Assembly: GCA_020851835.1 (NCBI GenBank)
Contig: JADZBZ010000120.1
Location: 1 to 18,452, forward strand
Origin: Acidobacteriota bacterium
GTDB lineage: Bacteria; Acidobacteriota; Vicinamibacteria; Vicinamibacterales; UBA2999
Direction: 5' to 3'
Length of the DNA stretch: 18,452 nt
Positions 6,185 through 13,008 of the stretch are shown piece by piece (position 1 is the first letter of the stretch; every line of letters begins with the position of its first letter). Both the position numbers and the translations under genes were made by a program. The notes beneath the pieces are model-generated. The model worked only from the letters and a program-made list of their open reading frames with translations. It made no database searches and was not told the DNA's origin.

Positions 6185-6369
6185 CGCTTCGCTGCCTCTG
6201 GGCGGTCGAACAGGTACGGCTCCGGCGCCTGGGTGTCGGCCGAGCGGCGGAGGTCGCCGCACTGCCACGGGCCGCGTTCATGCGCTTGCTCGGCGAACAC
6301 GGCGTGCCGGTCATCGACTACCCCGTCGAGGATTTGCAACACGAGCTACGCACGGCCAGCGGCCGGTGA
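6106..6369 (+). CDS. UPF0175-family antitoxin
   Basis: The protein of 87 residues has the UPF0175 pattern: VTVEMPPDLV, then LRCLWAVEQVRLRRLGVGRA, EVAALPRAAFMRLLGEHGVP and VIDYPVEDLQHEL. Members are HTH antitoxins paired with DUF3368 PIN toxins, as here. ATG 6106 is preferred over ATG 6097 because GGTAGGA (6091-6097) lies 8 bases upstream of it. The 3' end overlaps the toxin start (GTGA, 6366-6369), ensuring coupled translation. The 5' end lies inside the runaway C-terminus of the CPBP frame, so no separate promoter is obvious. Confidence 0.85.
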   Translation: MDAPVTVTVEMPPDLVAGEDVSQLGVTLRCLWAVEQVRLRRLGVGRAAEVAALPRAAFMRLLGEHGVPVIDYPVEDLQHELRTASGR

Positions 6370-6998
6370 TCGTCGTCCCAGACGCGGGTCCACTCATCTA
6401 CCTCGCCGGCGCCGGACACCTCAACCTCCTTCCGCAGCTTTATGACCGCGTGGTGGTGCCTCGCGTGGTCTTCGACGAGATCGTGGTGGCCGGCGCGGGG
6501 CTCACCGGGTCGAGCGAGGTCGCCGCGGCGGGCTGGATCCACGAGGCCGCACCGCCGGATCCCGTTCTCGGCCGGATGCTCAACCAGGGCGAGGCGGCCG
6601 CGATTCCGCTGGCCCAGCGACTTGGCGCGGACCTCTTGTGCGACGACGCGGCGGGCCGATCCGAGGCACGCCGACGAGGCATCGTGGTGATCGGGACGCT
6701 GGGAGTCCTGCTCGTGGCCAAGCGCCGGGGCCTGCTCGTCAACGTGCGGCCGGTGCTGGAATCGATGGTGCGGGAGGGCATGTTCGTATCGGGAGCCCTC
6801 GCCAAGGAGATTCTCTCCGCCGCAGGCGAAGACGAATCTTGGAAGCTGACACGGCGCAGGCCGACCCAGAAGAGTCGGCCGGACCAACGGAGCGAGGGTC
6901 TCGATCGAGCGCGCGGGTCAATGGCCAACTGTTGCCGGAGGGCGAGGTTGTGGAGTGTGAGGAATCAATGCCCGCCCGCGAGGACGGTCAGGAGCTGA
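6366..6998 (+). CDS. DUF3368 PIN-domain toxin
   Basis: This VapC-like ribonuclease toxin pairs with the UPF0175 antitoxin just upstream. PIN residues are visible: D6 (VVPDAGPLIYL), E38 (VVFDEIV), E76 (LNQGEAAAI) and D94 (LLCDDAAGRSEA), followed by GTLGVLLVAKRRGL, the typical DUF3368 end region. It starts at GTG 6366 overlapping the antitoxin stop. Family members are about 150-165 residues; this frame continues to 210, and the last 50 residues (after DESW) are Arg-rich and unlike the family. A 7-bp hairpin is encoded there, so the native stop has probably been lost here too. The PIN core looks intact. Confidence 0.85.
   Translation: MIVVPDAGPLIYLAGAGHLNLLPQLYDRVVVPRVVFDEIVVAGAGLTGSSEVAAAGWIHEAAPPDPVLGRMLNQGEAAAIPLAQRLGADLLCDDAAGRSEARRRGIVVIGTLGVLLVAKRRGLLVNVRPVLESMVREGMFVSGALAKEILSAAGEDESWKLTRRRPTQKSRPDQRSEGLDRARGSMANCCRRARLWSVRNQCPPARTVRS
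6859..6880 (+). terminator. Hairpin near the end of the DUF3368 toxin core
   Basis: GGCCGAC (6859-6865) and GTCGGCC (6874-6880) form a perfect 7-bp stem with an 8-base loop. There is no T-tract, so intrinsic termination is only possible, not shown. It sits where the family's reading frame would normally have ended. Confidence 0.25.
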
Positions 6999-7229
6999 AA
7001 GACTCGGATCACGCGGGCGAGCATGGCCAAGAATAGTGCACTCGGCCGGCAGGAACTCGCACGCTTGCTAGACGAGGAGTCCGGAGCTTCGGCGAACGAC
7101 AGGCCGTCGGACGCGAATTTCGCCACAGACCCTCATTGCACGACGGTAGCGAAACACCTGGCCGGCTTGTCGTCGCGTCCGCGCTGATCGCGATTCTTCT
7201 GCGTCCGCCTCGACCGATGCCGGTGCGCG

Positions 7230-9434
7230 TCAGCGCTGTGACGCCGCGCCCTTCATCAGGACGCGCTCGAGGAACTCGCCGGCCGCCGTCGTCACGGTCG
7301 TCCACGTGCGGAACAACAAGAAGCCGTGGATGTCGTCGGGGATGACCAGTTCCTCGATCGAGACCTTGCGCTCGGCGAGGCGCTGCTTCAAGTCGACGGT
7401 CTGGTGGAACTCCACGTTGCGGTCGTCGTCGCCGTGGATCAGCAGCACCGGCGACTTCCAGCTCGACACCGCCGACACCGGCGAGGCCAAGAACGACGTG
7501 CGCGCCGCCTGCTTCAAGTCGTCTTCGGTGATGCCGTCGCCTTCCCACGCTGCGCGCAGATCTGGCGCGGGGGTACCGAAGCGATTCCAGTTGTGTACGC
7601 CGTGGATGTCCACCCCGGCGGCGAACACATCGGAGTTGCGGCCCAGGGCCAGCGCCGTCAGATAGCCGCCGTAGGATCCGCCCCAGATGCCGACGCGCGC
7701 CTCATCGACGTCGGACCGGGCCTGCAGCAGCTTTGCGGCGGCGAGCACGTCTTGATATTCGGACGCGCCGCGCGCGCCGCCGCCCTCGGGGAAGTGGAAC
7801 GCGTGGCCGTAGCCAATGCCCAGCCGGTAGTTCACCGACAACACGACGAAGCCGCGACTGGCCAGGAACTGGTTCGTCGCATAGTCGTTGGCGTAGTAGT
7901 CCATGTAGTGCCAGCCGAGCAGCATCTGCCGCTGCGGGCCGCCATGCACGTAGATCAGCGCCGGCCGCTTCGCTGCTCCGCCCGCCGTCTTGAACAGCTG
8001 GCCATGCACGGTCACACCGTCGGGCGCCTTGAAGATGACGGGTTCGGGCGTGACCAGCTGCGTGGTGGGCACCGCCGTTGGCACGCGATCCGCGCCGAGT
8101 AGTGTCGGCGTACCGCCGCCGAGTGGCAGCACCGCCGGCAACGGCGAGCGCTGTGCCGTGGACGACAGGAACACCACGGTGGCCCCGTCGGACGTGACCA
8201 CCGGCGCCCATTCCATGCTGCGGCCCGAGGTGAGCGAGACCGGCCTGGCGGCGTCGACCGGCACCGTGAAGAGATGGCGCCGATCGATGTCGTCCTGGTC
8301 ACTGCCGGTATTTGCGGCGTAGACCAAGGTGCGGCCGTCCGGCGTGAGCGACGCGTGCTCGACCATGAACGCGCCCGAGGTGAGCAGCAAGGGCGCGGTG
8401 CCTTCGCCGGGGTGCTGCAGCGTGTAGAGATGAGGCCAGCCGTCCTGATACGACATGAAGACCAGCCGATCGTCGGCTGCCCACTGCAGCGGCATCGCGC
8501 CGGCGGTGCGCACCGGCGAGTCGACCGGGGCCGCGCCGCTCTTCCACGCCTCACGCGCTTCCTTGCGCCGGCCTGGCGTGGCCGCGTCGACGGGCGCGAC
8601 CCAGATCGCCCATGGCGAGGGCCGTTGCAGTAGCGGCGAGCGCGGCGTGCCGCCGCGTCCGGGTTGCCGCACCCACGCGATTTCCTTGCCGTCACGCGAC
8701 CAGGCCGGCGACGAGTCCCGCGATGTCGACGGCGCCAGGTAGCGAATCGGCTGCCCTGGCGTGAAGAGGCCGATGAAGCTGTGGTCGTCGCGGTTCGACA
8801 CGAACGCCAGCGTGCGGCCGTCGGGCGACCACGTTGGCGCCTGGCTCGTGCCGCGGGCGAAGAAGGCCTGCTCGGCAGGCGTCGAGCCGTCGATGGACGT
8901 GATCCAGAGACGGCGGTCGCGTTCGAACGCCACCTGGTTCGTGCGCGGCGCCACGACAGGGAAGTCGCCGTCGCCGAGCAGCACCGGCGTGCCGCCACTG
9001 GTGGCCACCGACCACACCTGCACCTTGGGCTGCGTCGGGTCGCCGGCCGGATTCGGCGCCAGATTGCCCTCCGCCGGGAAGTTGGAGCCATGATCGCCGC
9101 CGCGCACGTAGACGATGCGCGCGCCGTCACTCGAAAAGGCCAGGCTCGTGAGCTGCTGCCCGTCGTCGCGCGAATACGACGTCACGCGACGGGCGGCGAA
9201 GCCGGGTGCCGCCGCCACGTAGAGGTTGCGCTGGCCGCGTTCGCTGAAGGTCCAGGCTACCGCGTTGCCGCTCGGCGCCGCCACCAGGCCATCCGGGAAC
9301 GGATAGCTGAGGATGTCGTCGAGGGTGAAGGCCGCCGGCACTTGCGCCGCCGGCCGTTCGACGGCTGCACTCGCCAGTGCAGCGACGCCGACAAGGAGTG
9401 AACCGAGGGTGCGGCGCGACAGCAGCGTGGGCAT
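7230..9434 (-). CDS. Exported S9-family peptidase (prolyl oligopeptidase/DPP-type)
   Basis: This 734-residue serine peptidase hydrolyses short peptides outside the cytoplasm. The N-terminus LLSRRTLGSLLVGVAALASA is a signal sequence with a twin-arginine start, so Tat export is possible. Residues about 40-470 form a beta-propeller with repeated PD40/WD40-like motifs (WSPDGRTLAFVSNR, WSRDGKEIAWVRQ, LTPDGRTLVYAANTG). The C-terminal alpha/beta hydrolase has YVHGGPQ (oxyanion), GGSYGGY with nucleophile S587, HGDDDRNV with D671, and DDIHGF with H703. All catalytic parts are present and the length is normal. ATG 9434 is chosen because it begins the signal peptide; only a weak ribosome binding site precedes it. 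It is a single-gene unit, convergent with the TA pair and 231 bases away. Confidence 0.95.
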   Translation of the reverse strand: MPTLLSRRTLGSLLVGVAALASAAVERPAAQVPAAFTLDDILSYPFPDGLVAAPSGNAVAWTFSERGQRNLYVAAAPGFAARRVTSYSRDDGQQLTSLAFSSDGARIVYVRGGDHGSNFPAEGNLAPNPAGDPTQPKVQVWSVATSGGTPVLLGDGDFPVVAPRTNQVAFERDRRLWITSIDGSTPAEQAFFARGTSQAPTWSPDGRTLAFVSNRDDHSFIGLFTPGQPIRYLAPSTSRDSSPAWSRDGKEIAWVRQPGRGGTPRSPLLQRPSPWAIWVAPVDAATPGRRKEAREAWKSGAAPVDSPVRTAGAMPLQWAADDRLVFMSYQDGWPHLYTLQHPGEGTAPLLLTSGAFMVEHASLTPDGRTLVYAANTGSDQDDIDRRHLFTVPVDAARPVSLTSGRSMEWAPVVTSDGATVVFLSSTAQRSPLPAVLPLGGGTPTLLGADRVPTAVPTTQLVTPEPVIFKAPDGVTVHGQLFKTAGGAAKRPALIYVHGGPQRQMLLGWHYMDYYANDYATNQFLASRGFVVLSVNYRLGIGYGHAFHFPEGGGARGASEYQDVLAAAKLLQARSDVDEARVGIWGGSYGGYLTALALGRNSDVFAAGVDIHGVHNWNRFGTPAPDLRAAWEGDGITEDDLKQAARTSFLASPVSAVSSWKSPVLLIHGDDDRNVEFHQTVDLKQRLAERKVSIEELVIPDDIHGFLLFRTWTTVTTAAGEFLERVLMKGAASQR

Positions 9435-9706
9435 GAGGATCTCTGCCCCATTCTAGCCACATCCTCGGGCACCCGGCCGCGTTCCCTGCGACAGCTTCTC
9501 CCCGCGGTCACGCCGGAGGTGCGTCTTCAGTCTCTTGGGGAGGGCGCGTCCAGGGGACGACCTGGGTCCGAGGGCGTGCCCGCCGTCGTCTTGGCGGCCA
9601 GTCCGCTCCGTCCGGCCAGCAATCCGCCCCGGGGCGGGGCGACGTCGGATAACGGGGATTCCGTCACCACCGACCTGCTTCGGCGCTGCGGACGTGCTGG
9701 CGCTCG
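9435..9706. other. Non-coding stretch upstream of the S9 peptidase gene
   Basis: No gene is supported here. A perfect 14-bp GC palindrome (CCGCCCC|GGGGCGG, 9624-9637) is present. The S9 promoter must lie in the left part, but no clear -35/-10 is visible. Confidence 0.4.
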
Positions 9707-9753
9707 TTGAACACCGACCAGCCAGACGGGTTCTGCACATTGAATACTGACCA
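9707..9753. repeat. IS21-like terminal repeat remnant
   Basis: TTGAACACCGACCA (9707-9720) and TTGAATACTGACCA (9740-9753) are direct repeats, 12 of 14 identical, with a period of 33 bases. Repeated TTGAAnnnTGACC-type units are characteristic of IS21-family ends. No istA or istB gene is present, so this is a solo end left by a deletion. Confidence 0.4.
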
Positions 9754-9888
9754 CGGCGCTACCGACTTTCCCAGCGTGGCGTGCGGCCAATGGGGGTTGG
9801 ATACCGTACGCCGCCTGGTCAGCCTTCGCCGAGCACACATGGTCAGAATGCGACGAGCGTCAACCAACCATGGAACAATGGGTCGCTT

Positions 9889-10371
9889 CTAGTCCCCGTT
9901 TCCAACCTTGTCCCCGTAATCCACGAGCGCCTGTGACCGGGTACCGGTCGCCGCCAGGTGGCGCATCAGGCATTCGTTCACGTGAGCAATGCCACCACCG
10001 ACGGCGGGGTCGGCGAGCATGTCAACGATGGTGCGGGCCGGGTCGGACACGGCCACCCTGACCTGGCCACGCCAGATCGACTTCGTGCCGAAGACCGCGT
10101 CGCGTGCGACTCGCTTCAGAGCGAACGGGACGCCGACGACTGTCTGTTCTTTCTTCCGAATCGGCTTCGTCGTGAACACGCAGACGCTGCGGAAGATCTG
10201 CTCGGTCAAGTCCCAGTGTTCCGCAGCTGTCCAACGACCGATGTAGCCAGGTTCGAAGAGCCGTGCGGCCAGCACCCACGGATCCTCCATAACGAACCTG
10301 TCCGCGGTGGTGTCGAGACACGATGTATCGGACCGCAAGATCGGTGTCGATAAACGCCTCAGCCCATCCAC
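9889..10371 (-). pseudogene. AbiEi-family type IV antitoxin, truncated at both ends
   Basis: The frame contains a clear AbiEi core: EDPWVLAARLFEPGYIGRW, TAAEHWDLTEQIFRSVCVFT, GVPFALKRVARDAVFGTK, VAVSDPARTIVDMLADPA and ALVDYGDKVGNG. Intact proteins have an N-terminal winged HTH and continue after GNG with AVFKRLGFL. Here the 30 or so residues before EDPW are unrelated to the family and the frame ends GNGD-stop, so both ends have been replaced. In complete loci AbiEi represses and neutralises the nucleotidyltransferase AbiEii encoded next to it; no abiEii remains. The start shown (GTG 10371) is only the first possible one. It is not expected to work as a repressor without its HTH. Confidence 0.75.
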
Positions 10372-10399
10372 TTAAATGACTGATTCTAAATGACCTATT

Positions 10400-10423
10400 T
10401 GGCGGAGTGGGTGGGATTCGAAC
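10400..10423 (-). other. att-like site: tRNA-Ser-like 3' end fragment
   Basis: On the minus strand this reads GTTCGAATCCCAC followed by CCACTCCGCCA: the T-loop, the 3' half of the T-stem, the acceptor strand and CCA of a serine-type tRNA. The upstream half of the T-stem does not pair and no tRNA body follows, so it is a displaced tRNA end of the kind left by tyrosine-recombinase integration. Confidence 0.55.
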
Positions 10424-10528
10424 TGCGTCCACCTGTTGAAAACAAAGAATTTAGCGGAATTCCACTTCCTCCAGATCCGCTAGAACCGCTAAAAGGCCCG
10501 GGTAGACGCACGTATTGCGCACGTGGCG

Positions 10529-10549
10529 CCATATACGTACCGTATATGG
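10529..10549. promoter_or_regulatory. Probable VapB operator palindrome
   Basis: CCATATACG-TAC-CGTATATGG is a perfect 9-bp inverted repeat with a 3-base centre, 24 bases before the vapB start. Position and symmetry fit an autoregulatory AbrB/MazE-type antitoxin operator. The second island repeat retains a mutated form (7 of 9 pairs). Confidence 0.6.
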
Positions 10550-10573
10550 CATACTGGATTCGGAGGTTCGACG

Positions 10574-10801
10574 ATGCCCCGTACCGCCAAGGTCTTCATG
10601 ACCAACCGTAGCCAGGCTGTCCGCCTGCCCAAGCAGTTCCAGTTCGCCACGGATGAGGTGCTGATCCGCAAGGTTGGCGACGACGTGATCCTGTCACCTC
10701 GTCCCCGAGACTGGAAGTCGTATCTGGCGTCTGCACCGGTGGCGTCGGACGCCTTCATGGCCGACGCCGACGACCTGCCCGTCCAGGAACGGGATCTCTG
10801 A
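10574..10801 (+). CDS. vapB: VapB-type antitoxin (SpoVT/AbrB swapped-hairpin)
   Basis: The 75-residue antitoxin has the AbrB/MazE-like DNA-binding hairpin in its N-terminal half (TAKVFMTNRSQAVRLPKQF, then QFATDEVLIRKVGDDVILSP) and an acidic tail that would bind the toxin (DADDLPVQERDL). ATG 10574 is chosen because GGAGG (10562-10566) lies 7 bases upstream; the longer frame from 10523 would start inside the operator. The stop overlaps the vapC ATG (TGATG), implying coupled synthesis. Autoregulation through the palindrome at 10529-10549 is likely. Confidence 0.9.
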   Translation: MPRTAKVFMTNRSQAVRLPKQFQFATDEVLIRKVGDDVILSPRPRDWKSYLASAPVASDAFMADADDLPVQERDL

Positions 10802-11223
10802 TGCCCCGCTTCATGCTGGACACCGACATGTGCTCCTACATCATGAAGCGGTCGCACCCCCTGGTGCTGAAGCGGCTCCGGTCGATGGCCGTCAGCGACA
10901 GTTGCATGTCGGTCGTGACCAAGGCCGAGCTTCTGTACGGCGTCGAGGTATCGCCGCATCGGGACAGCGATGCGGCGGCCCTGGCCGCATTCCTGCCCTA
11001 CGTCGATGCGCTCGCCCTTGATGAAGATGCCGCTCGACACTATGCCGTGATCAGGGCCGACCTCAAGCGGCGTGGTGCGACGATCGGCGCCAACGACCTG
11101 CTCATTGCAGCGCACGCCAGGTCGCTCGGCGTCACGTTGGTGACGAACAACACCGCCGAGTTCGAACGCGTGGGAGACCTGCGACTCGAGAACTGGACTC
11201 TCCCCCCTCGCCGCAAGAGCTAG
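10801..11223 (+). CDS. vapC: VapC-type PIN-domain toxin
   Basis: The 140-residue PIN ribonuclease is of normal length for the VapC/FitB group. Metal-binding acidic residues are visible: D7 and D9 (FMLDTDMCSYIMK), E43 (VVTKAELLYGVE), D99 (IGANDLLIAAHA), and a C-terminal TNNTAEFERV. VapC toxins cut tRNA or rRNA and are blocked by the cognate VapB, encoded immediately upstream with a 1-base overlap. Nothing suggests damage; this is one of the two complete TA pairs in the island region. Confidence 0.93.
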   Translation: MPRFMLDTDMCSYIMKRSHPLVLKRLRSMAVSDSCMSVVTKAELLYGVEVSPHRDSDAAALAAFLPYVDALALDEDAARHYAVIRADLKRRGATIGANDLLIAAHARSLGVTLVTNNTAEFERVGDLRLENWTLPPRRKS

Positions 11224-11244
11224 CGGCGGGCTGCGTCCACACTA

Positions 11245-11263
11245 CGGCGTCACATAGGAGTTG
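11245..11263. repeat. 19-bp direct repeat, copy A
   Basis: CGGCGTCACATAGGAGTTG matches 11791-11809 at 18 of 19 positions in the same orientation. On the minus strand copy A would close a frame as GFTVDCALNSYVTP-stop. The two copies bracket the DUF2200 and integrase fragments. Confidence 0.6.
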
Positions 11264-11294
11264 AGCGCACAGTCGACCGTGAAGCCGCTCCGAG

Positions 11295-11562
11295 TCAACG
11301 AGATGCGACAGGGCCTTCGGACTTCTTCAGAGCTTCCGCAGGATCTTTTTCCATCGGCCTGCCTTTGGCCAGTTCGTCGATCAGCTTGTCGACGTAGCGG
11401 ATTCCCTGCATGACAGGATCTTCAACCTCTTCGACGCGGACACCGCAGATCGCGCCCGTCACGAGCGTGCGCGAGGGATTCATCTTGGCTTTGGAAATGA
11501 AGGTCTCGATGTTCGTCCGCTTCTCCAGAATGCTCTCCAGCTGCTTCTGGGTATATCCGGTG
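11295..11562 (-). pseudogene. DUF2200 protein, N-terminus deleted
   Basis: The minus-strand frame reads TGYTQKQLESILEKRTNIET, MNPSRTLVTGAICGVRVEEV and MQGIRYVDKLIDELAKG, then RPMEK, which closely fits the C-terminal two thirds of DUF2200 (COG4898), a small conserved protein of unknown function. The first 40 or so residues are missing: immediately upstream of TGY the sequence changes and a stop appears, exactly where the integrase fragment starts on the other strand. The first internal ATG is 11483. The C-terminus carries about 15 extra residues beyond the usual end. Confidence 0.7.
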
Positions 11563-11563
11563 G

Positions 11564-11767
11564 GCCACCGTCACGACCCTCCGCACGTTCCGCAACGGCT
11601 GGCCGTACTCGGCACTCTCCGCGGTGAAGCGCCTCGAGTACCTGCGCAGCTTCCTCCGCTACTGCAAGGACTCCGGCTGGATCGAGTCGAACCCGGCCAT
11701 GGTGCTCAAACCGCCGAAGGTGTCGCTGCGACCGACGCTGCCCTTCGACGACGATGATGCGGGCTAG
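11564..11767 (+). pseudogene. Tyrosine recombinase (phage/ICE integrase) fragment
   Basis: About 67 codons read TVTTLRTFRNGWPYSALSAV, KRLEYLRSFLRYCKDSGWIE and SNPAMVLKPPKV, ending PTLPFDDDDAG-stop. This is the SAM-like core-binding domain of an integrase up to the linker before the catalytic domain. The HRH-Y catalytic part is absent, and the upstream part is cut at the DUF2200 junction. Together with the tRNA-end repeats it indicates that an integrative element once entered this region. It is non-functional. Confidence 0.75.
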
Positions 11768-11790
11768 AGACCACGCTCAGGTCGTCCCTG

Positions 11791-11809
11791 CGGCGTCACA
11801 CAGGAGTTG
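11791..11809. repeat. 19-bp direct repeat, copy B
   Basis: CGGCGTCACACAGGAGTTG differs from copy A (11245-11263) at one position. It lies 23 bases after the integrase fragment stop and 47 bases before the PIN toxin start. Confidence 0.6.
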
Positions 11810-11856
11810 GCCGAACAACCCTTGATCGGCGATATTGCATACGATATCTTGGGTAA

Positions 11857-12291
11857 GTGCCTGCGCGCGTGGTGCTTGACACAATGGTGCTGGTCGCGGC
11901 GTTCCGGAGCGACCGCGGTGCATCACGACTGCTGCTGACGCAAGCGCTCGAGGGCGGCTTCACGCTACTGGCGTCCGTGCCGCTGATGATCGAGTACGAG
12001 GCCGTCGTGACACGACCGGAGCACCTGGAGGCCGCGAACCTGTCGGAGCCTGATGCCCAGGCCGTGCTGGATGCAGTGGCCGTGGTCGCGGAACCCGTTC
12101 GGCTGGCGTTCCTGTGGCGGCCGATGTTGCCGGACGTCGACGACGACATGGTGCTCGAGACGGCCATCAATGGTCAGGCCGACATGCTGGTCACCTTGAA
12201 TCGCCGCGATTTCAAGCCAGCCGTCGGTCTGTTCGGTGTGGACATCGTCTCGCCCGCCGAGGCGGTCGTCAGACTGCGGAGGACACGATGA
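11857..12291 (+). CDS. PIN-family toxin (COG1569 type)
   Basis: The 144-residue putative TA toxin is of the PIN group often annotated TIGR00305. It begins RVVLDTMVLVAAFRSDRGAS with D8, has E46/E48 in MIEYEAVVTRPEHL, the acidic run DVDDDMVLETA, and LVTLNRRDFKP near the end, as in the family. GTG 11857 is the only sensible start at the motif, though its ribosome binding site is weak. The antitoxin follows with an ATGA overlap (12288-12291), so the order is toxin first. A partial palindrome GATAT...ATATC (about 11831-11848) just upstream may be its promoter or operator. Confidence 0.85.
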   Translation: MPARVVLDTMVLVAAFRSDRGASRLLLTQALEGGFTLLASVPLMIEYEAVVTRPEHLEAANLSEPDAQAVLDAVAVVAEPVRLAFLWRPMLPDVDDDMVLETAINGQADMLVTLNRRDFKPAVGLFGVDIVSPAEAVVRLRRTR

Positions 12292-12569
12292 AGAAGAGCA
12301 ACTTCGCCCTGCGGCTCCAACCGTCACTGATGGAAGAAGCTCGGAGGGTCGCCAAGGCCGAAGGGGTCGCCGTCAACCAGTTGATTAACGTCGCTGTCGC
12401 CGAGAAGGTCTCAGCGTTGCGTACCGAAGAGTACTTCGCTGAACGCGCCCACCGAGGAGACGTTCGGAAAGCGCTGCGCATCCTCAAGCGCGTGGGCGTT
12501 GGTCAATCGCCTCTAGAGGGAGACGAACTCCCGGTAGAGCGGACACGCAAAGGGCGGAAGAAGAGCTAG
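12288..12569 (+). CDS. HicB-like ribbon-helix-helix antitoxin
   Basis: The 93-residue protein starts MKKSNFALRLQPSLMEEARR, then VAKAEGVAVNQLINVAVAEK, the ribbon-helix-helix pattern of HicB/Arc-type antitoxins, with a basic tail ending RKGRKKS. It most likely neutralises the PIN toxin encoded directly upstream and binds the shared promoter. ATG 12288 is supported by GGAGG (12278-12282) 5 bases upstream and by the overlap with the toxin stop. The longer upstream frame is ignored because it only shadows the toxin gene. Confidence 0.87.
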   Translation: MKKSNFALRLQPSLMEEARRVAKAEGVAVNQLINVAVAEKVSALRTEEYFAERAHRGDVRKALRILKRVGVGQSPLEGDELPVERTRKGRKKS

Positions 12570-12653
12570 CCGCGTCCTGGTCGCTGTGCGTGGGACAGTC
12601 GTCGCGGAGGCATCGCCGCCGCGCCGTCGCATGGAGTCGAGCTGCCCGAGGGC

Positions 12654-12975
12654 TCACAATTGGCTCAGAACGATCCAGGCAACAAGGGCGGCGAGGAGGA
12701 ATAACGGCGTGGCCAGGGCGAGCGCGAGCGTCCTGTGAGCGCGGGCCACGGCCTGCGATGCTCCGAGATACAAGGCGCCCACGATCAGCGCAAGCCACCC
12801 GACGCGCGGTTACGCCAACAGGTAGAGAAGAAACGGGCAGCCCAAGAACGCACCCGCCAAGGCGATTCGCGAGCGCCCGCGGATTGAGCCGGGTGAGCAC
12901 CAAGGCGCAGTTCGCGGCTACCGCGGGCCATCCCAGGATGATCGCAAGGATCTGAACAACACCCTCAAGTGAAGC
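12654..12975 (-). pseudogene. Small membrane protein gene, decayed
   Basis: On the minus strand, two frames together give hydrophobic segments QILAIILGWPAVAANCALVL, then (frame change near 12860) FLGCPFLLYLLA followed by an in-frame TAA, then WLALIVGALYLGASQAVARA and LALATPLFLLAALVAWIVLSQL ending at 12654. This looks like a three- or four-helix membrane protein with one frameshift and one stop. No family is recognised and no start is clear. It is the only coding signal between the TA pair and the carbonic anhydrase gene. Confidence 0.45.
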
Positions 12976-13008
12976 GTACCGGGTTCGTCGGAGACCGAAT
13001 TCGTTGAA

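Larger units (their letters stand above)
10397..10550. repeat. 154-bp island repeat, copy 1 (tRNA-Ser-like 3' end plus vapBC leader)
   Basis: It aligns without large gaps to 18019-18174: about 13 mismatches and one 2-base gap, roughly 91% identity, same orientation. It starts with ATTTGGCGGAG..., the reverse complement of a tRNA 3' end, and ends in the vapBC operator. This copy also has a TAGCGGA/TCCGCTA inverted repeat (10452-10458 and 10476-10482) that is disrupted in copy 2. Confidence 0.8.

Noticed and set aside
7326..9401. Several long plus-strand frames (258, 245 and 119 residues) opposite the S9 peptidase
   Set aside because: They mirror the codon structure of the S9 gene, have no recognisable domains and no ribosome binding sites.
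9624..9637. 14-bp GC palindrome as a terminator for the S9 gene
   Set aside because: It lies upstream of the S9 start, has no loop and no T-tract.
10310..10372. A VapC-like start in another frame (AEAFIDTDLAVRYIVSR)
   Set aside because: It looks like a PIN N-terminus but is too short, has no start codon, and merges with the out-of-frame AbiEi sequence. Mentioned only as a possible fragment.
10397..10490. A complete tRNA-Ser gene on the minus strand
   Set aside because: After the T-loop the T-stem partner does not pair and no anticodon or D arm can be folded; only the 3' end is present. The same holds at 18019-18110.
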